Shown: piece by piece, positions 1 through 6,357 of the stretch
Position numbering within the stretch: the first letter of the stretch is position 1
Layout: each line of letters starts with the position of its first letter
Assembly: GCA_028291445.1 (NCBI GenBank)
Contig: JAQGIA010000231.1
Span: 1 to 10,491 of the forward strand
Reading direction: 5' to 3'
Length of the DNA stretch: 10,491 nt
DNA from: Belnapia sp.
GTDB lineage: Bacteria; Pseudomonadota; Alphaproteobacteria; Acetobacterales; Acetobacteraceae
The notes under the pieces: model-generated
Database searches by the model: none
What the model was told of the DNA's origin: nothing
What the model saw: only the letters and a program-made list of their open reading frames with translations
Translations under genes and position numbers: made by a program

Positions 1-53
1 TCGGTCTCCGGGCTCGCCATCGGCGCGGGGATCGCGCGTTCTTTCGCCGCCAT
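1..53 (-). CDS. DUF35/OB-fold Zn-ribbon protein, N-terminus only (thiolase partner)
   Basis: Only the first 17 codons are in the window; the gene runs off the left edge. The minus-strand reading from the ATG at 53 is MAAKERAIPAPMASPET. The pattern of a basic start followed by IPAP and then a 'PET' segment is typical of the beginning of DUF35 (OB-fold plus rubredoxin-like zinc ribbon) proteins encoded beside non-canonical thiolases. The start lies 5 bp after the thiolase stop, and a GGGAG inside the end of the thiolase gene gives a plausible ribosome binding site, so the two should be co-transcribed. In known pairs (for example BbsA with BbsB) the DUF35 protein forms a complex with the thiolase and may present CoA or acyl groups. 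The zinc ribbon and OB fold themselves are outside the window, so the assignment rests on a short N-terminus and on context. Confidence 0.6.
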   Translation of the reverse strand, partial: MAAKERAIPAPMASPET

Positions 54-58
54 GCGTA

Positions 59-1225
59 TCACTCCCGTTCCATGATGAGCGTGGCCGCGCCATGCCGGCT
101 GCCGAGCAGCCCACCCGTGCCATGCGCTAGCGCGATATCGCAATTCTTCACCTGCACCGCCGGATGCGCCTCGCCGCGCAACTGCCGCACCGCCTCGATC
201 ACCTTGGTGATGCCGCCCCGATTGGCCGGGTGGTTGTTGCAGAGCCCGCCGCCATCGGTATTGAAGGGCAGCTTGCCGACGCCCGAGATCAGGTTGCCGT
301 CGGCGACGAAGCGGCCGCCCTGGCCCTTCTCGCAGAAGCCGATGTCCTCGAGCTGCACCACCACGGTGATGGTGAAGCTGTCGTAGATGCTGGCGTATTT
401 GATGTCGGAAGGCTTCACTCCCGCCTCGGCGAAGGCGGCCGGACCGGAGCGCACGCCGGCCGAATAGGTCAGGTCGACGTCGCCGCCCATCTGGCCCTTC
501 ATGCTCTCGCCGGCGCCCATCACCCGGACCAGCGGGCGCTTGAGGCTGCGGGCGATCTCGGGCGAGACCACCACCAGCGCGCCGCCGCCGTCGGAGACGA
601 CGCAGCAGTCCAGCCGGTGCAGCGGCGTGGCGATCAGCGGGCTGCCCACCACCTGCTCCACCGTCACCACGTCGCGCAGCATGGCATGCGGATTGTGCTG
701 CGCATGATGCGAGGCCGCGACCTTCACCCAGGCCAATTGCTCGGAGGTCGTGCCGTACTGGTACATGTGCCGCGCCGCGACCATCGCATAGGCATTCACC
801 GTGGCGACGCCGAGCGGGAATTCCCACTGGGTATCCGGCGCATCGGCGCCACGGATGCGCGGCACCGCCCCCGAATGCCCTTCCGAGCGCGGCCGCCCGG
901 CCAGGGTGATCAGCGCCACCTTGCACTTGCCGGCGGCGATCGCCTCGGCGGCATGCGCCACATGCGCGATATAGGAACAGCCGCCCACATCGGTGCTGTC
1001 GTAGTGCTTCAGGGTCAGGTTCATGTAGTCGGCCATGGCCAGCGGGCCGAGGCCCGGGGCATCGCCGGCGCAGAAATACCCGTCCACATCGGCCTTGGTC
1101 AGCCCGGCGTCGCGCAACGCGCCGAGCGCCGCCTCGGCATGCAACTGCGCCACGGATTTGTCCCTGGCCAGTCGCGTCGGGTGCTCATAGGCCCCCGCGA
1201 CATAGGCCTTGCCCTTGATCGACAT
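59..1225 (-). CDS. Thiolase family protein (acetyl-CoA acetyltransferase-like, DUF35-associated type)
   Basis: 388 residues, full length for the family. Thiolases cleave or form the C-C bond of beta-ketoacyl-CoA in the cytoplasm. The sequence belongs to the SCP-x/lipid-transfer-like branch that works with a DUF35 partner rather than the classical FadA branch. An N-terminal thiolase half carries a GGCS segment around residues 81-84, with Cys83 the likely acyl-accepting residue. The C-terminal half carries GGGLCNNHPANRGG (about 326-339, His332) and HGTGG (369-373, His369), both hallmark active-site motifs. The ATG at 1225 has GAAGGGAG about 10 bases upstream. The DUF35 partner starts 5 bp downstream. 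The natural substrate cannot be read from the sequence; short-, branched-chain or aromatic acyl-CoA are all possible. The divergent CoA-transferase further right may act in a related acyl-CoA pathway, but that link is only proximity. Confidence 0.9.
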   Translation of the reverse strand: MSIKGKAYVAGAYEHPTRLARDKSVAQLHAEAALGALRDAGLTKADVDGYFCAGDAPGLGPLAMADYMNLTLKHYDSTDVGGCSYIAHVAHAAEAIAAGKCKVALITLAGRPRSEGHSGAVPRIRGADAPDTQWEFPLGVATVNAYAMVAARHMYQYGTTSEQLAWVKVAASHHAQHNPHAMLRDVVTVEQVVGSPLIATPLHRLDCCVVSDGGGALVVVSPEIARSLKRPLVRVMGAGESMKGQMGGDVDLTYSAGVRSGPAAFAEAGVKPSDIKYASIYDSFTITVVVQLEDIGFCEKGQGGRFVADGNLISGVGKLPFNTDGGGLCNNHPANRGGITKVIEAVRQLRGEAHPAVQVKNCDIALAHGTGGLLGSRHGAATLIMERE

Positions 1226-1315
1226 GCGTCTTGGCGCTCCCTTCTCCGCAAGGCCCTTGGCGGCCGCGTCCCGGGAGTGTCGCGCTGGATGCCTTATGAA
1301 GGCAACGGGGCGGCG

Positions 1316-1660
1316 TCAGCCTTCGTAGGACGGGTACATATCGGCAACTTTCTTGATCCGGCCTTGCATGGGTAGCAGCTTCAGATCGTCATAGATCGAC
1401 GCATCGCGCCAATGGCCGGCCTGGTGCGCGCTGTAATGGCAGCTCCGGCACAGTACGACGCAATTCTCGCAGGAGATCGGGCCACCAAGCTTGTGCGGAA
1501 TGACGTGATGGCCCTCGACACTCTCGCCAAACCGGTGGGTTTCGCGACCTCTTTCGCCGATATCGGATATCGGCGTCTCGCAGCTTGCGCATTTGTACTT
1601 TTGGCGTGCCAGGGCTTTCTGTTGAATGGCAGCGGGAAAATTCAGATGCGGCGATGTCAC
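1316..1660 (-). CDS. Small stand-alone HNH endonuclease
   Basis: 114 residues if translation begins at the GTG at 1658-1660, which is preceded by CGGAGGAACCT, an excellent Shine-Dalgarno sequence. The reading frame stays open upstream to 1918, but that part would overlap the start of the divergent CoA-transferase and looks like chance coding, so the GTG is preferred. The protein has a zinc-binding CASC (Cys24, Cys27), the HNH core GHHVIPHKLGG (His51-His52), Asn66 in SCENC, and the second zinc pair CRSC (Cys71, Cys74) followed by His75 and His79. This is a complete beta-beta-alpha-metal nuclease fold of the McrA/HNH type with little else attached. Family members nick or cut DNA; the target here is unknown. 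G+C is visibly lower than in the flanking metabolic genes (about 53% at 1561-1620). No methyltransferase, toxin-immunity partner or phage terminase is adjacent. Confidence 0.82.
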   Translation of the reverse strand: MTSPHLNFPAAIQQKALARQKYKCASCETPISDIGERGRETHRFGESVEGHHVIPHKLGGPISCENCVVLCRSCHYSAHQAGHWRDASIYDDLKLLPMQGRIKKVADMYPSYEG

Positions 1661-1775
1661 AGGTTCCTCCGTTCGTTCATGGCTGATGCCTGGCCGGCCG
1701 GAGTCTCCGCCTGCGCTCGCTTCCTTACCCGCGACGCTCGCCCTATCCTCCGGCCAGGGGAGAACGAGACCACCG

Positions 1776-3002
1776 ATGGATACAACAACCTCCGCCACAG
1801 CAAAGCCGGCCGCCGCGACCGGCCCCTTGCAAGGCCTGCGCGTGCTCGACCTCACCGCGGTGGTGCTCGGCCCCTTCTGCACCCAGATGATGGGCGACTG
1901 GGGGGCGGAGGTCATCAAGGTCGAGACCCCGACCGGCGATATCCTGCGTAATTCCGGGGTCTACCGGAACCGCGGCATGGCCTCGGTCTTCCTCGGCGCC
2001 AACCGCAACAAGCGCGGCATCGCCATCGACCTGAAGTCGCCGGAAGGCGCCGAGGTGCTGCGCCGCCTCATCCCCACCGTGGATGTGCTGGTGACGAACA
2101 TCCGCCCCGCCGGCATGGCCCGGCTCGGCTTCGGGCCGGAGGAATGCCGCGCGCTGAACCCGAAGCTGGTCTTCGCCGTCGCCACCGGCTTCGGCCAGGA
2201 CGGGCCGCACCGCGCCCGCCCGGCCTTCGACGAGATCATCCAGGCGGCCTCGGGCTTCGCCGATATCGTCGGCGAGGAGCAGGGCCGGCCGATGTTCGTG
2301 CCCTCCCTGGTGGCGGATAAGATCACCGGCATGGCGCTGCTCTCGGCCGTGCTGGCCGCCCTTTACCACCGGGAACGCACCGGCGAGGGCCAGCTGGTCG
2401 AGGTACCGATGCTGGAGACGCTGACCGCCTTCCTCAGCGTCGAGCATCTCGGCGGCCTGGCCTTCGACCCGCCCAATGGCGAGGCCGGCTACAAGCGGCT
2501 GAAGCACCGCAAGCCGGCCCCCACCAAGGACGGCCATATCACCCTGCTGCCCTATTCCTCGGCCAATTGGGTCGCCTTCTTCACCATGGCCGGCCGGCCC
2601 GACCTGGTGGAAACGCTCGCGGTGCAGGACCCGGTGCAGCGCAACGCCCATATCGACAAGGTCTATGCCGCCATGGCCGAGATCGCCGCCGGCAAGACCA
2701 CCGCCGAATGGCTGGCGCTCTGCGAGGAACACGACATCCCGGCCACCGGCTTCTCCCGCATCGAGGAGGTGCCGGACCACCCGCATCTCAAGGCGGTCGG
2801 GATGTTCACCTTGCACGACCACCCGACCGAGGGCCGCATCCGCATGGCCAAGCCGCCAACCCGCTTCGACCGCACGCCCGCCAATATCCGCCGCCTGCCG
2901 CCCCGCCTGGGTGAGCATACTGCCGAGGTACTGGGCGAGATCGGCTTCTCGGCGGCGGAAATCGCAGACATGCAGGCCCGCCGGGTGATCCGCCAAGCCT
3001 GA
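1776..3002 (+). CDS. CoA-transferase family III (CaiB/BaiF type)
   Basis: 408 residues, typical for family III CoA-transferases, which move CoA between carboxylic acids (formyl-, oxalyl-, carnitinyl-, succinyl- or benzylsuccinyl-CoA types) through an aspartyl thioester. The start at ATG 1776 is preferred because the family N-terminus (GPLQGLRVLDLTAVVLGPF) begins about 16 residues in, and AGGGGAG lies about 13 bases upstream; the frame is open further upstream without family resemblance. Visible motifs are the nucleotide-binding region GDWGAEVIKVE (40-50), NRNKRGIAIDLK (77-87), and GFGQDGP...PAFDEIIQAASG (138-160), in which Asp152 is the expected catalytic residue. The gene faces the PEP-CTERM gene tail to tail with a strong hairpin between. 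The acyl substrate cannot be assigned. The nearby thiolase on the other strand suggests acyl-CoA catabolism. Confidence 0.92.
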   Translation: MDTTTSATAKPAAATGPLQGLRVLDLTAVVLGPFCTQMMGDWGAEVIKVETPTGDILRNSGVYRNRGMASVFLGANRNKRGIAIDLKSPEGAEVLRRLIPTVDVLVTNIRPAGMARLGFGPEECRALNPKLVFAVATGFGQDGPHRARPAFDEIIQAASGFADIVGEEQGRPMFVPSLVADKITGMALLSAVLAALYHRERTGEGQLVEVPMLETLTAFLSVEHLGGLAFDPPNGEAGYKRLKHRKPAPTKDGHITLLPYSSANWVAFFTMAGRPDLVETLAVQDPVQRNAHIDKVYAAMAEIAAGKTTAEWLALCEEHDIPATGFSRIEEVPDHPHLKAVGMFTLHDHPTEGRIRMAKPPTRFDRTPANIRRLPPRLGEHTAEVLGEIGFSAAEIADMQARRVIRQA

Positions 3003-3022
3003 GGTCTCGCCGTGGCTAGGAC

Positions 3023-3056
3023 GCCGGGCGGCTGCCGTCCATGGCGGCCGCCCGGC
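3023..3056. terminator. Long G+C-rich hairpin between convergent genes
   Basis: CCGGGCGGC at 3024-3032 is perfectly complementary to GCCGCCCGG at 3047-3055. The stem extends one pair outward (3023/3056) and, through a T-G pair and GCC/GGC, inward to a six-base loop, giving a stem of about 14 pairs. It sits in the 90-bp gap between the stops of the CoA-transferase (3002) and the PEP-CTERM gene (3093), where a shared bidirectional terminator is expected. There is no T-run on either side, so it is not a textbook intrinsic terminator. Confidence 0.55.
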
Positions 3057-3092
3057 TCGGCATACCATGGTGGCATGCCTGGAAGGTTTCGC

Positions 3093-3797
3093 TCAGGCGG
3101 CGGTCTGCCCACCATTGCGGCGACGCCGGCTCAGCCCGCCGAAGCCCAGCAGGGCGGCGCCGAATAGGGCGATGGACGCGGGCTCGGGCACGGCGGTGGC
3201 CGGCGCGCGGAAATCGGCGACGAGTTGCAGCGTCGCGGTATTGTTTTCCGGATTGAACCAGATGCCGTTGTTGAAGGTGCTGGCCCCGCTGCCGTTCACC
3301 AGGACCCAGTGGATGTCGGAGATCACCACACCGGTCAGGTTGAACGGACCGATGCCGGGGATGCCGACATTCAGCTGGCCGACCTGGTCACCGGGGGGAT
3401 TGGTCGGCTGCGAGACGGATAGCAGGAAATCCGTGGTATCGGCCGCCAGGTTGTTCGGCTGCGAGAAGTCGAGCGTCAGCCGGTAGATCAGGTTGAAGAA
3501 GGAATCGGTGGTGGTGGTCGCACGGTTCACCCAGGTAATCTGGCCGATGACCCGATCGTTCGCATCGGTGGAGAAGGCACCGGAGTTGAAGTCGATCGTC
3601 GACAGGGTACTGTCGTTGTTACCAGGACCATTGCCAATCTGATAGGTGTTGCCATTGTTGGAGCAGCCGGTGCTGCAATCGCCGGAATTGGGCTCGACCC
3701 AGCTTGCATTCGACTGGAACTGAACGACGGCCGCCTGGGCCACGCTGACGCTGAGGAGCGCGAAGGCCGCGGCGCCAAGAAGGAATACTTTTTTCAT
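3093..3797 (-). CDS. PEP-CTERM sorting-domain protein (secreted, function unknown)
   Basis: 234 residues from the ATG at 3797, chosen because it begins a clean signal peptide: MKK, a hydrophobic stretch to about residue 19, and AQA before the predicted cleavage after residue 22. An in-frame upstream start at 3836 would add 13 residues that spoil the signal. The mature part is rich in Asn, Thr, Ser and Gly, has few charges, and resembles the beta-rich bodies common in PEP-CTERM proteins; I recognise no enzyme motif. The C-terminus is diagnostic: VPEP at 203-206, a hydrophobic helix at about 207-222, then an RRRR cluster at 224-227. Such tails are recognised and cleaved by the membrane protease exosortase, usually in exopolysaccharide-producing Gram-negatives. 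Neither exosortase nor polysaccharide genes are in the window. The upstream region carries a sigma-54-like promoter. Confidence 0.93.
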   Translation of the reverse strand: MKKVFLLGAAAFALLSVSVAQAAVVQFQSNASWVEPNSGDCSTGCSNNGNTYQIGNGPGNNDSTLSTIDFNSGAFSTDANDRVIGQITWVNRATTTTDSFFNLIYRLTLDFSQPNNLAADTTDFLLSVSQPTNPPGDQVGQLNVGIPGIGPFNLTGVVISDIHWVLVNGSGASTFNNGIWFNPENNTATLQLVADFRAPATAVPEPASIALFGAALLGFGGLSRRRRNGGQTAA

Positions 3798-3845
3798 TTC
3801 TCGATCCCATAAAAACACACGTTCTGAGGCGTGCATGAGACTCGG

Positions 3846-3862
3846 AGCACGAAATGGGCCAA
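3846..3862 (-). promoter_or_regulatory. Sigma-54 (RpoN)-type -24/-12 promoter of the PEP-CTERM gene
   Basis: On the minus strand the 17 bases from 3862 to 3846 read TTGGCCCATTTCGTGCT. Against the consensus YTGGCACG-N4-TTGCW this matches 10 of 13 defined positions, including the invariant GG (-24) and GC (-12) at the correct spacing. Transcription would start near 3835, leaving a leader of about 38 bases before the ATG at 3797. PEP-CTERM/exosortase systems are known to be regulated by the PrsK/PrsR pair acting with RpoN, which makes the match more believable. The site was found by eye, and this motif length can occur by chance. Confidence 0.45.
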
Positions 3863-3879
3863 TCCAAACCGCCGCATGG

Positions 3880-3892
3880 AATCAGCAACTTA
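3880..3892 (+). promoter_or_regulatory. Possible IHF-binding site
   Basis: AATCAGCAACTTA matches the IHF consensus WATCAA-N4-TTR at all but one defined position. It lies between the sigma-54-like promoter and the upstream inverted repeat, where IHF commonly bends DNA in sigma-54 promoters. An A/T tract flanks it on the right (3893-3915), although the usual A/T tract lies on the other side of the core. Confidence 0.25.
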
Positions 3893-3908
3893 GCAAAAAT
3901 TAATTATT

Positions 3909-3933
3909 ACAATTTCGGCATCTGTAAAATTGT
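3909..3933. promoter_or_regulatory. Inverted repeat, possible activator or operator site
   Basis: ACAATTT at 3909-3915 and its exact complement AAATTGT at 3927-3933 are separated by 11 bases. The centre (3921) is about 86 bases upstream of the inferred PEP-CTERM transcription start, a usual distance for a sigma-54 enhancer-binding protein. It could instead serve the divergent aminotransferase gene, or be chance in AT-rich DNA. Confidence 0.35.
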
Positions 3934-4113
3934 TTGACTGAGGCAAGGTGGCGTTCTGCCTCCACCGTCGCTGCGCCATCAGAAACCGCGCTGGTTACAG
4001 ACGGTGCAGGGCCATGTTGACGGCCGCGCCGTGCTGCGTGGCCGTGCCTGCCGGTGGTTCTCCTTGGTTCGGTACCACTGGACGGCCAGGGCGCCCAATG
4101 AAAGCCTGTCGCC
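3934..4113. other. Rest of the 316-bp divergent intergenic region
   Basis: The space between the PEP-CTERM start (3797) and the aminotransferase start (4114) holds no convincing gene. The short frames that cross it have no family resemblance and poor start contexts. The left part (about 3885-3935) is strikingly AT-rich for this genome. A TTGACT at 3934-3939 could be a -35 element for the aminotransferase, but no good -10 follows at 16-18 bp, and the rest returns to high G+C. Confidence 0.4.
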
Positions 4114-5283
4114 ATGCTGCCTCTGTCCCCCCGCATCCGCGCCACGGCCGAACCCGCCATTCCCAGCGTCCGCGGCTGGGCGGCACGCTATGCCGGCCAG
4201 GCTGGGCCGCCGATCGACCTGACCCAGGCGGTGCCGGGCTATCCGCCTCACCCCGATCTGTTGGCGAAGCTGGCCGAGGTCGCCGGGAGCCGCGCCGCTG
4301 CCGGCTATGGCCCGATCGACGGCGACCTGGCGCTGCGCGAGGCCCTGGCCGAGGACCTGGCCGGCTGCTACGGCGCAGCCTTCGGCGCCGGCGACATCGC
4401 CATCACCGCCGGCTGCAACCTGGCCTTCTCGATGGTGATGACGGTGCTGGCGGGTCAGGGGGAGCCGGTGATCTTGCCGACGCCCTGGTACTTCAACCAC
4501 CGCATGGCGCTGGAGATGGCCGGCATCCCCGCCCTGCCGCTGCCCTGCCGCGCGGCGGATGGCTTCATCCCCGACCCGGACCGGCTGGAGGCGCTGCTGC
4601 GGCAGGGCGCCCGCGCCCTGGTGCTGGTTTCGCCCAACAACCCGACCGGCGCGGTCTACCCGGCCGCGCTCATCGCCCGCTGCGCTGAGTTGTGCCGCCG
4701 CCACGGCGCCTGGCTGGTGCTGGATGAGACCTATCGCGATTTCCTGCCGGCCGAAGCCTCGCCGCCGCACGCCCTGTTTCAGGACTCGTCCTGGCGCGAC
4801 GGAGTCATCCACCTCTATAGCTTCTCCAAGGCCTATTGCGTGCCCGGCCACCGGGTCGGCGCCATCGCCGCCGGCCCGGCCTTCCGCGCCGAATTGGCGA
4901 AGGCGCTGGATACCCAGCAGATCTGCCCGCCGCGCGCCGCCCAGGCGGCCCTGACCTGGGCCATCCCGGCGCTGCGCGACTGGCGGGGGGCGAACCGCGC
5001 CATCATGGCCGAGCGCGCCACTGCCTTCCACCACGTCGCCAGCCGGCTACCCGGCTGGCGGCTGGATTCGCTCGGCGCCTATTTCGCCTATCTCCGGGTG
5101 CCGGAGGATGGGCCGGACGCCATGGCGCTTGCCGAGGCCCTGGCCACCGAGCGCGGCCTGCTGGCCCTGCCCGGCCCGTTCTTCGGCCCCGGGCAGGAGC
5201 GGCATATCCGCCTCGCCTTTGCCAATGCCGAATTGCCCATCATCGCGGCGATCCCCAACCGACTTACCGAGGACCTGCCATGA
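4114..5283 (+). CDS. Pyridoxal-phosphate aminotransferase, class I/II (fold type I)
   Basis: 389 residues, full length for class I/II aminotransferases, which swap amino groups between amino acids and 2-oxo acids in the cytoplasm. Visible landmarks are GYGPIDGDLALREAL (64-78, substrate-lobe entry), SPNNPTG (173-179, Asn176 contacting PLP), VLDETYRDF (202-210; Asp204 pairs with the pyridine nitrogen, Tyr207 nearby), the Schiff-base lysine Lys239 in YSFSKAYCVPGHRVG (235-249), and Arg366 in RHIRLAFAN, which binds the substrate carboxylate. The ribosome binding site before ATG 4114 is weak. The stop overlaps the start of the nitronate monooxygenase (ATGA), so the two are translationally coupled. 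The substrate is not evident. The enzyme resembles the broad aspartate/aromatic aminotransferase-like group, but I would not name a specific amino acid. Confidence 0.93.
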   Translation: MLPLSPRIRATAEPAIPSVRGWAARYAGQAGPPIDLTQAVPGYPPHPDLLAKLAEVAGSRAAAGYGPIDGDLALREALAEDLAGCYGAAFGAGDIAITAGCNLAFSMVMTVLAGQGEPVILPTPWYFNHRMALEMAGIPALPLPCRAADGFIPDPDRLEALLRQGARALVLVSPNNPTGAVYPAALIARCAELCRRHGAWLVLDETYRDFLPAEASPPHALFQDSSWRDGVIHLYSFSKAYCVPGHRVGAIAAGPAFRAELAKALDTQQICPPRAAQAALTWAIPALRDWRGANRAIMAERATAFHHVASRLPGWRLDSLGAYFAYLRVPEDGPDAMALAEALATERGLLALPGPFFGPGQERHIRLAFANAELPIIAAIPNRLTEDLP

Positions 5284-6344
5284 CCCCCCGCAGCCGTGCC
5301 GAGGCCTTCTGCACCCGCTTCGGCCTGCGTACCCCGATCCTCCAGGCGCCGATGGCCAGCGCCAGCCCCGCCCCCCTCGCGGCGGCGGTGGCCAGCGCCG
5401 GCGGCATGGGGGGCTTCGGCGCGCTGACGAGCAGCCCGGAGCAGATCCGCGCCTGGGCCGCCGACTTTCGCGGCCGCAGCAACGGCGCCTTCCAGGTCAA
5501 CCTCTGGATGCCCGATCCCGCCCCGCTGCGGGATGCGGCGCATGAGGCCCGGGTGCGCGAAACCCTCTCCCGCCTCGCCGGAACCGAGATCACGGACCCC
5601 GGTCCTGGCCCCTTCGTCGCCGATTTCGCGGCCCAGGTGGAAGCGCTGGTCGAGGCCCGCCCGCCCATCGCCTCCGCCATGATGGGCGTCTTCCCGCCCG
5701 ATGCGGCTGAACGCCTCGCCGCCGCCGGCATTCCCTGGTTCGGCTGCGCCACCACCGTTGCCGAGGCCCGTGCCGCCGAGGCCGCCGGCGCCGCTGCCGT
5801 GGTCGCCCAGGGCGCCGAGGCCGGCGGCCACCGCGGCAGCTACGACCAGACCGCCGCCGAGGGCCAGCTCAACGGGTTGTTCGTCCTGCTGCCGCAGGTC
5901 GCCGACGCGGTCGGCATCCCGGTGATCGCCGCCGGCGGCATCATGGACGGCCGGGGGATCGCCGCCGCGCTGGTTCTCGGGGCCAGCGCGGTGCAGCTCG
6001 GCACCGCCTTCCTGCGCTGCCCGGAAACCGCGTTGAACCCGCATTGGGCGGCGGCACTCGCCACCGCCAGGCCGGAGGATACGGTGCTGACCCGTGGCTT
6101 CTCCGGCCGCTTGGCGCGTGGCCTGCGCAATGCCGTCACCGAGGCCTTCGCCGGCGACCTGGCGCCCGCCCCCTATCCGGTGCAGCGCGCCTTGATGGTC
6201 AAGGTCCGCGCCGCCGCCGAGGCCGCCGGCGATGCCTCCCGCATGCAGAGCTGGGCCGGCCAGGGCGCCGCGATGGGCACGGCGGAGCCGGCCGGAGAAC
6301 TGGTGCGGCGGCTTTGGGAGGAGGCCGAGGCCCTGCTGGCCTGA
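5280..6344 (+). CDS. Nitronate monooxygenase (class I, 2-nitropropane dioxygenase family)
   Basis: 354 residues, normal for class I nitronate monooxygenases, FMN-dependent TIM-barrel enzymes that oxidise alkyl nitronates such as propionate-3-nitronate to an oxo acid plus nitrite or nitrate. The N-terminus has RTPILQAPMAS (17-27), the first FMN strand. The middle has AQGAEAGGHRGSY (176-188), where His184 is the expected catalytic base. The phosphate-binding region PVIAAGGIMDGRGIAAALVLGASAVQLGTAFL spans 214-245. The ATG overlaps the aminotransferase stop by 4 bp; the frame extends upstream inside the aminotransferase without family resemblance, so that start is rejected. The family also includes enoyl-ACP reductase FabK-like and other flavin enzymes, so the nitronate substrate is assigned by family. 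The role in this operon is unknown. Confidence 0.9.
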   Translation: MTPRSRAEAFCTRFGLRTPILQAPMASASPAPLAAAVASAGGMGGFGALTSSPEQIRAWAADFRGRSNGAFQVNLWMPDPAPLRDAAHEARVRETLSRLAGTEITDPGPGPFVADFAAQVEALVEARPPIASAMMGVFPPDAAERLAAAGIPWFGCATTVAEARAAEAAGAAAVVAQGAEAGGHRGSYDQTAAEGQLNGLFVLLPQVADAVGIPVIAAGGIMDGRGIAAALVLGASAVQLGTAFLRCPETALNPHWAAALATARPEDTVLTRGFSGRLARGLRNAVTEAFAGDLAPAPYPVQRALMVKVRAAAEAAGDASRMQSWAGQGAAMGTAEPAGELVRRLWEEAEALLA

Positions 6345-6357
6345 GCCACCCCTCGCC

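Noticed and set aside
1291..1303. GCCTT-ATG-AAGGC hairpin just after the HNH stop
   Set aside because: It has only five pairs with a three-base loop and no T-run, so it is too weak to call a terminator.
164..1375. Long plus-strand open frame (403 codons) opposite the thiolase gene
   Set aside because: It is antisense to a gene with clear family motifs, is His/Arg/Ala-rich low-complexity protein, and arises from the G+C-biased third positions.
3900..4160. 86-codon minus-strand frame in the divergent intergenic region
   Set aside because: It shows no family resemblance or signal, and it overlaps the well-supported aminotransferase start.
6328..6342. AGGCC-N5-GGCCT repeat at the end of the nitronate monooxygenase gene
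   Set aside because: It lies inside the coding end, is only five pairs long, and such repeats are frequent in G+C-rich coding DNA.
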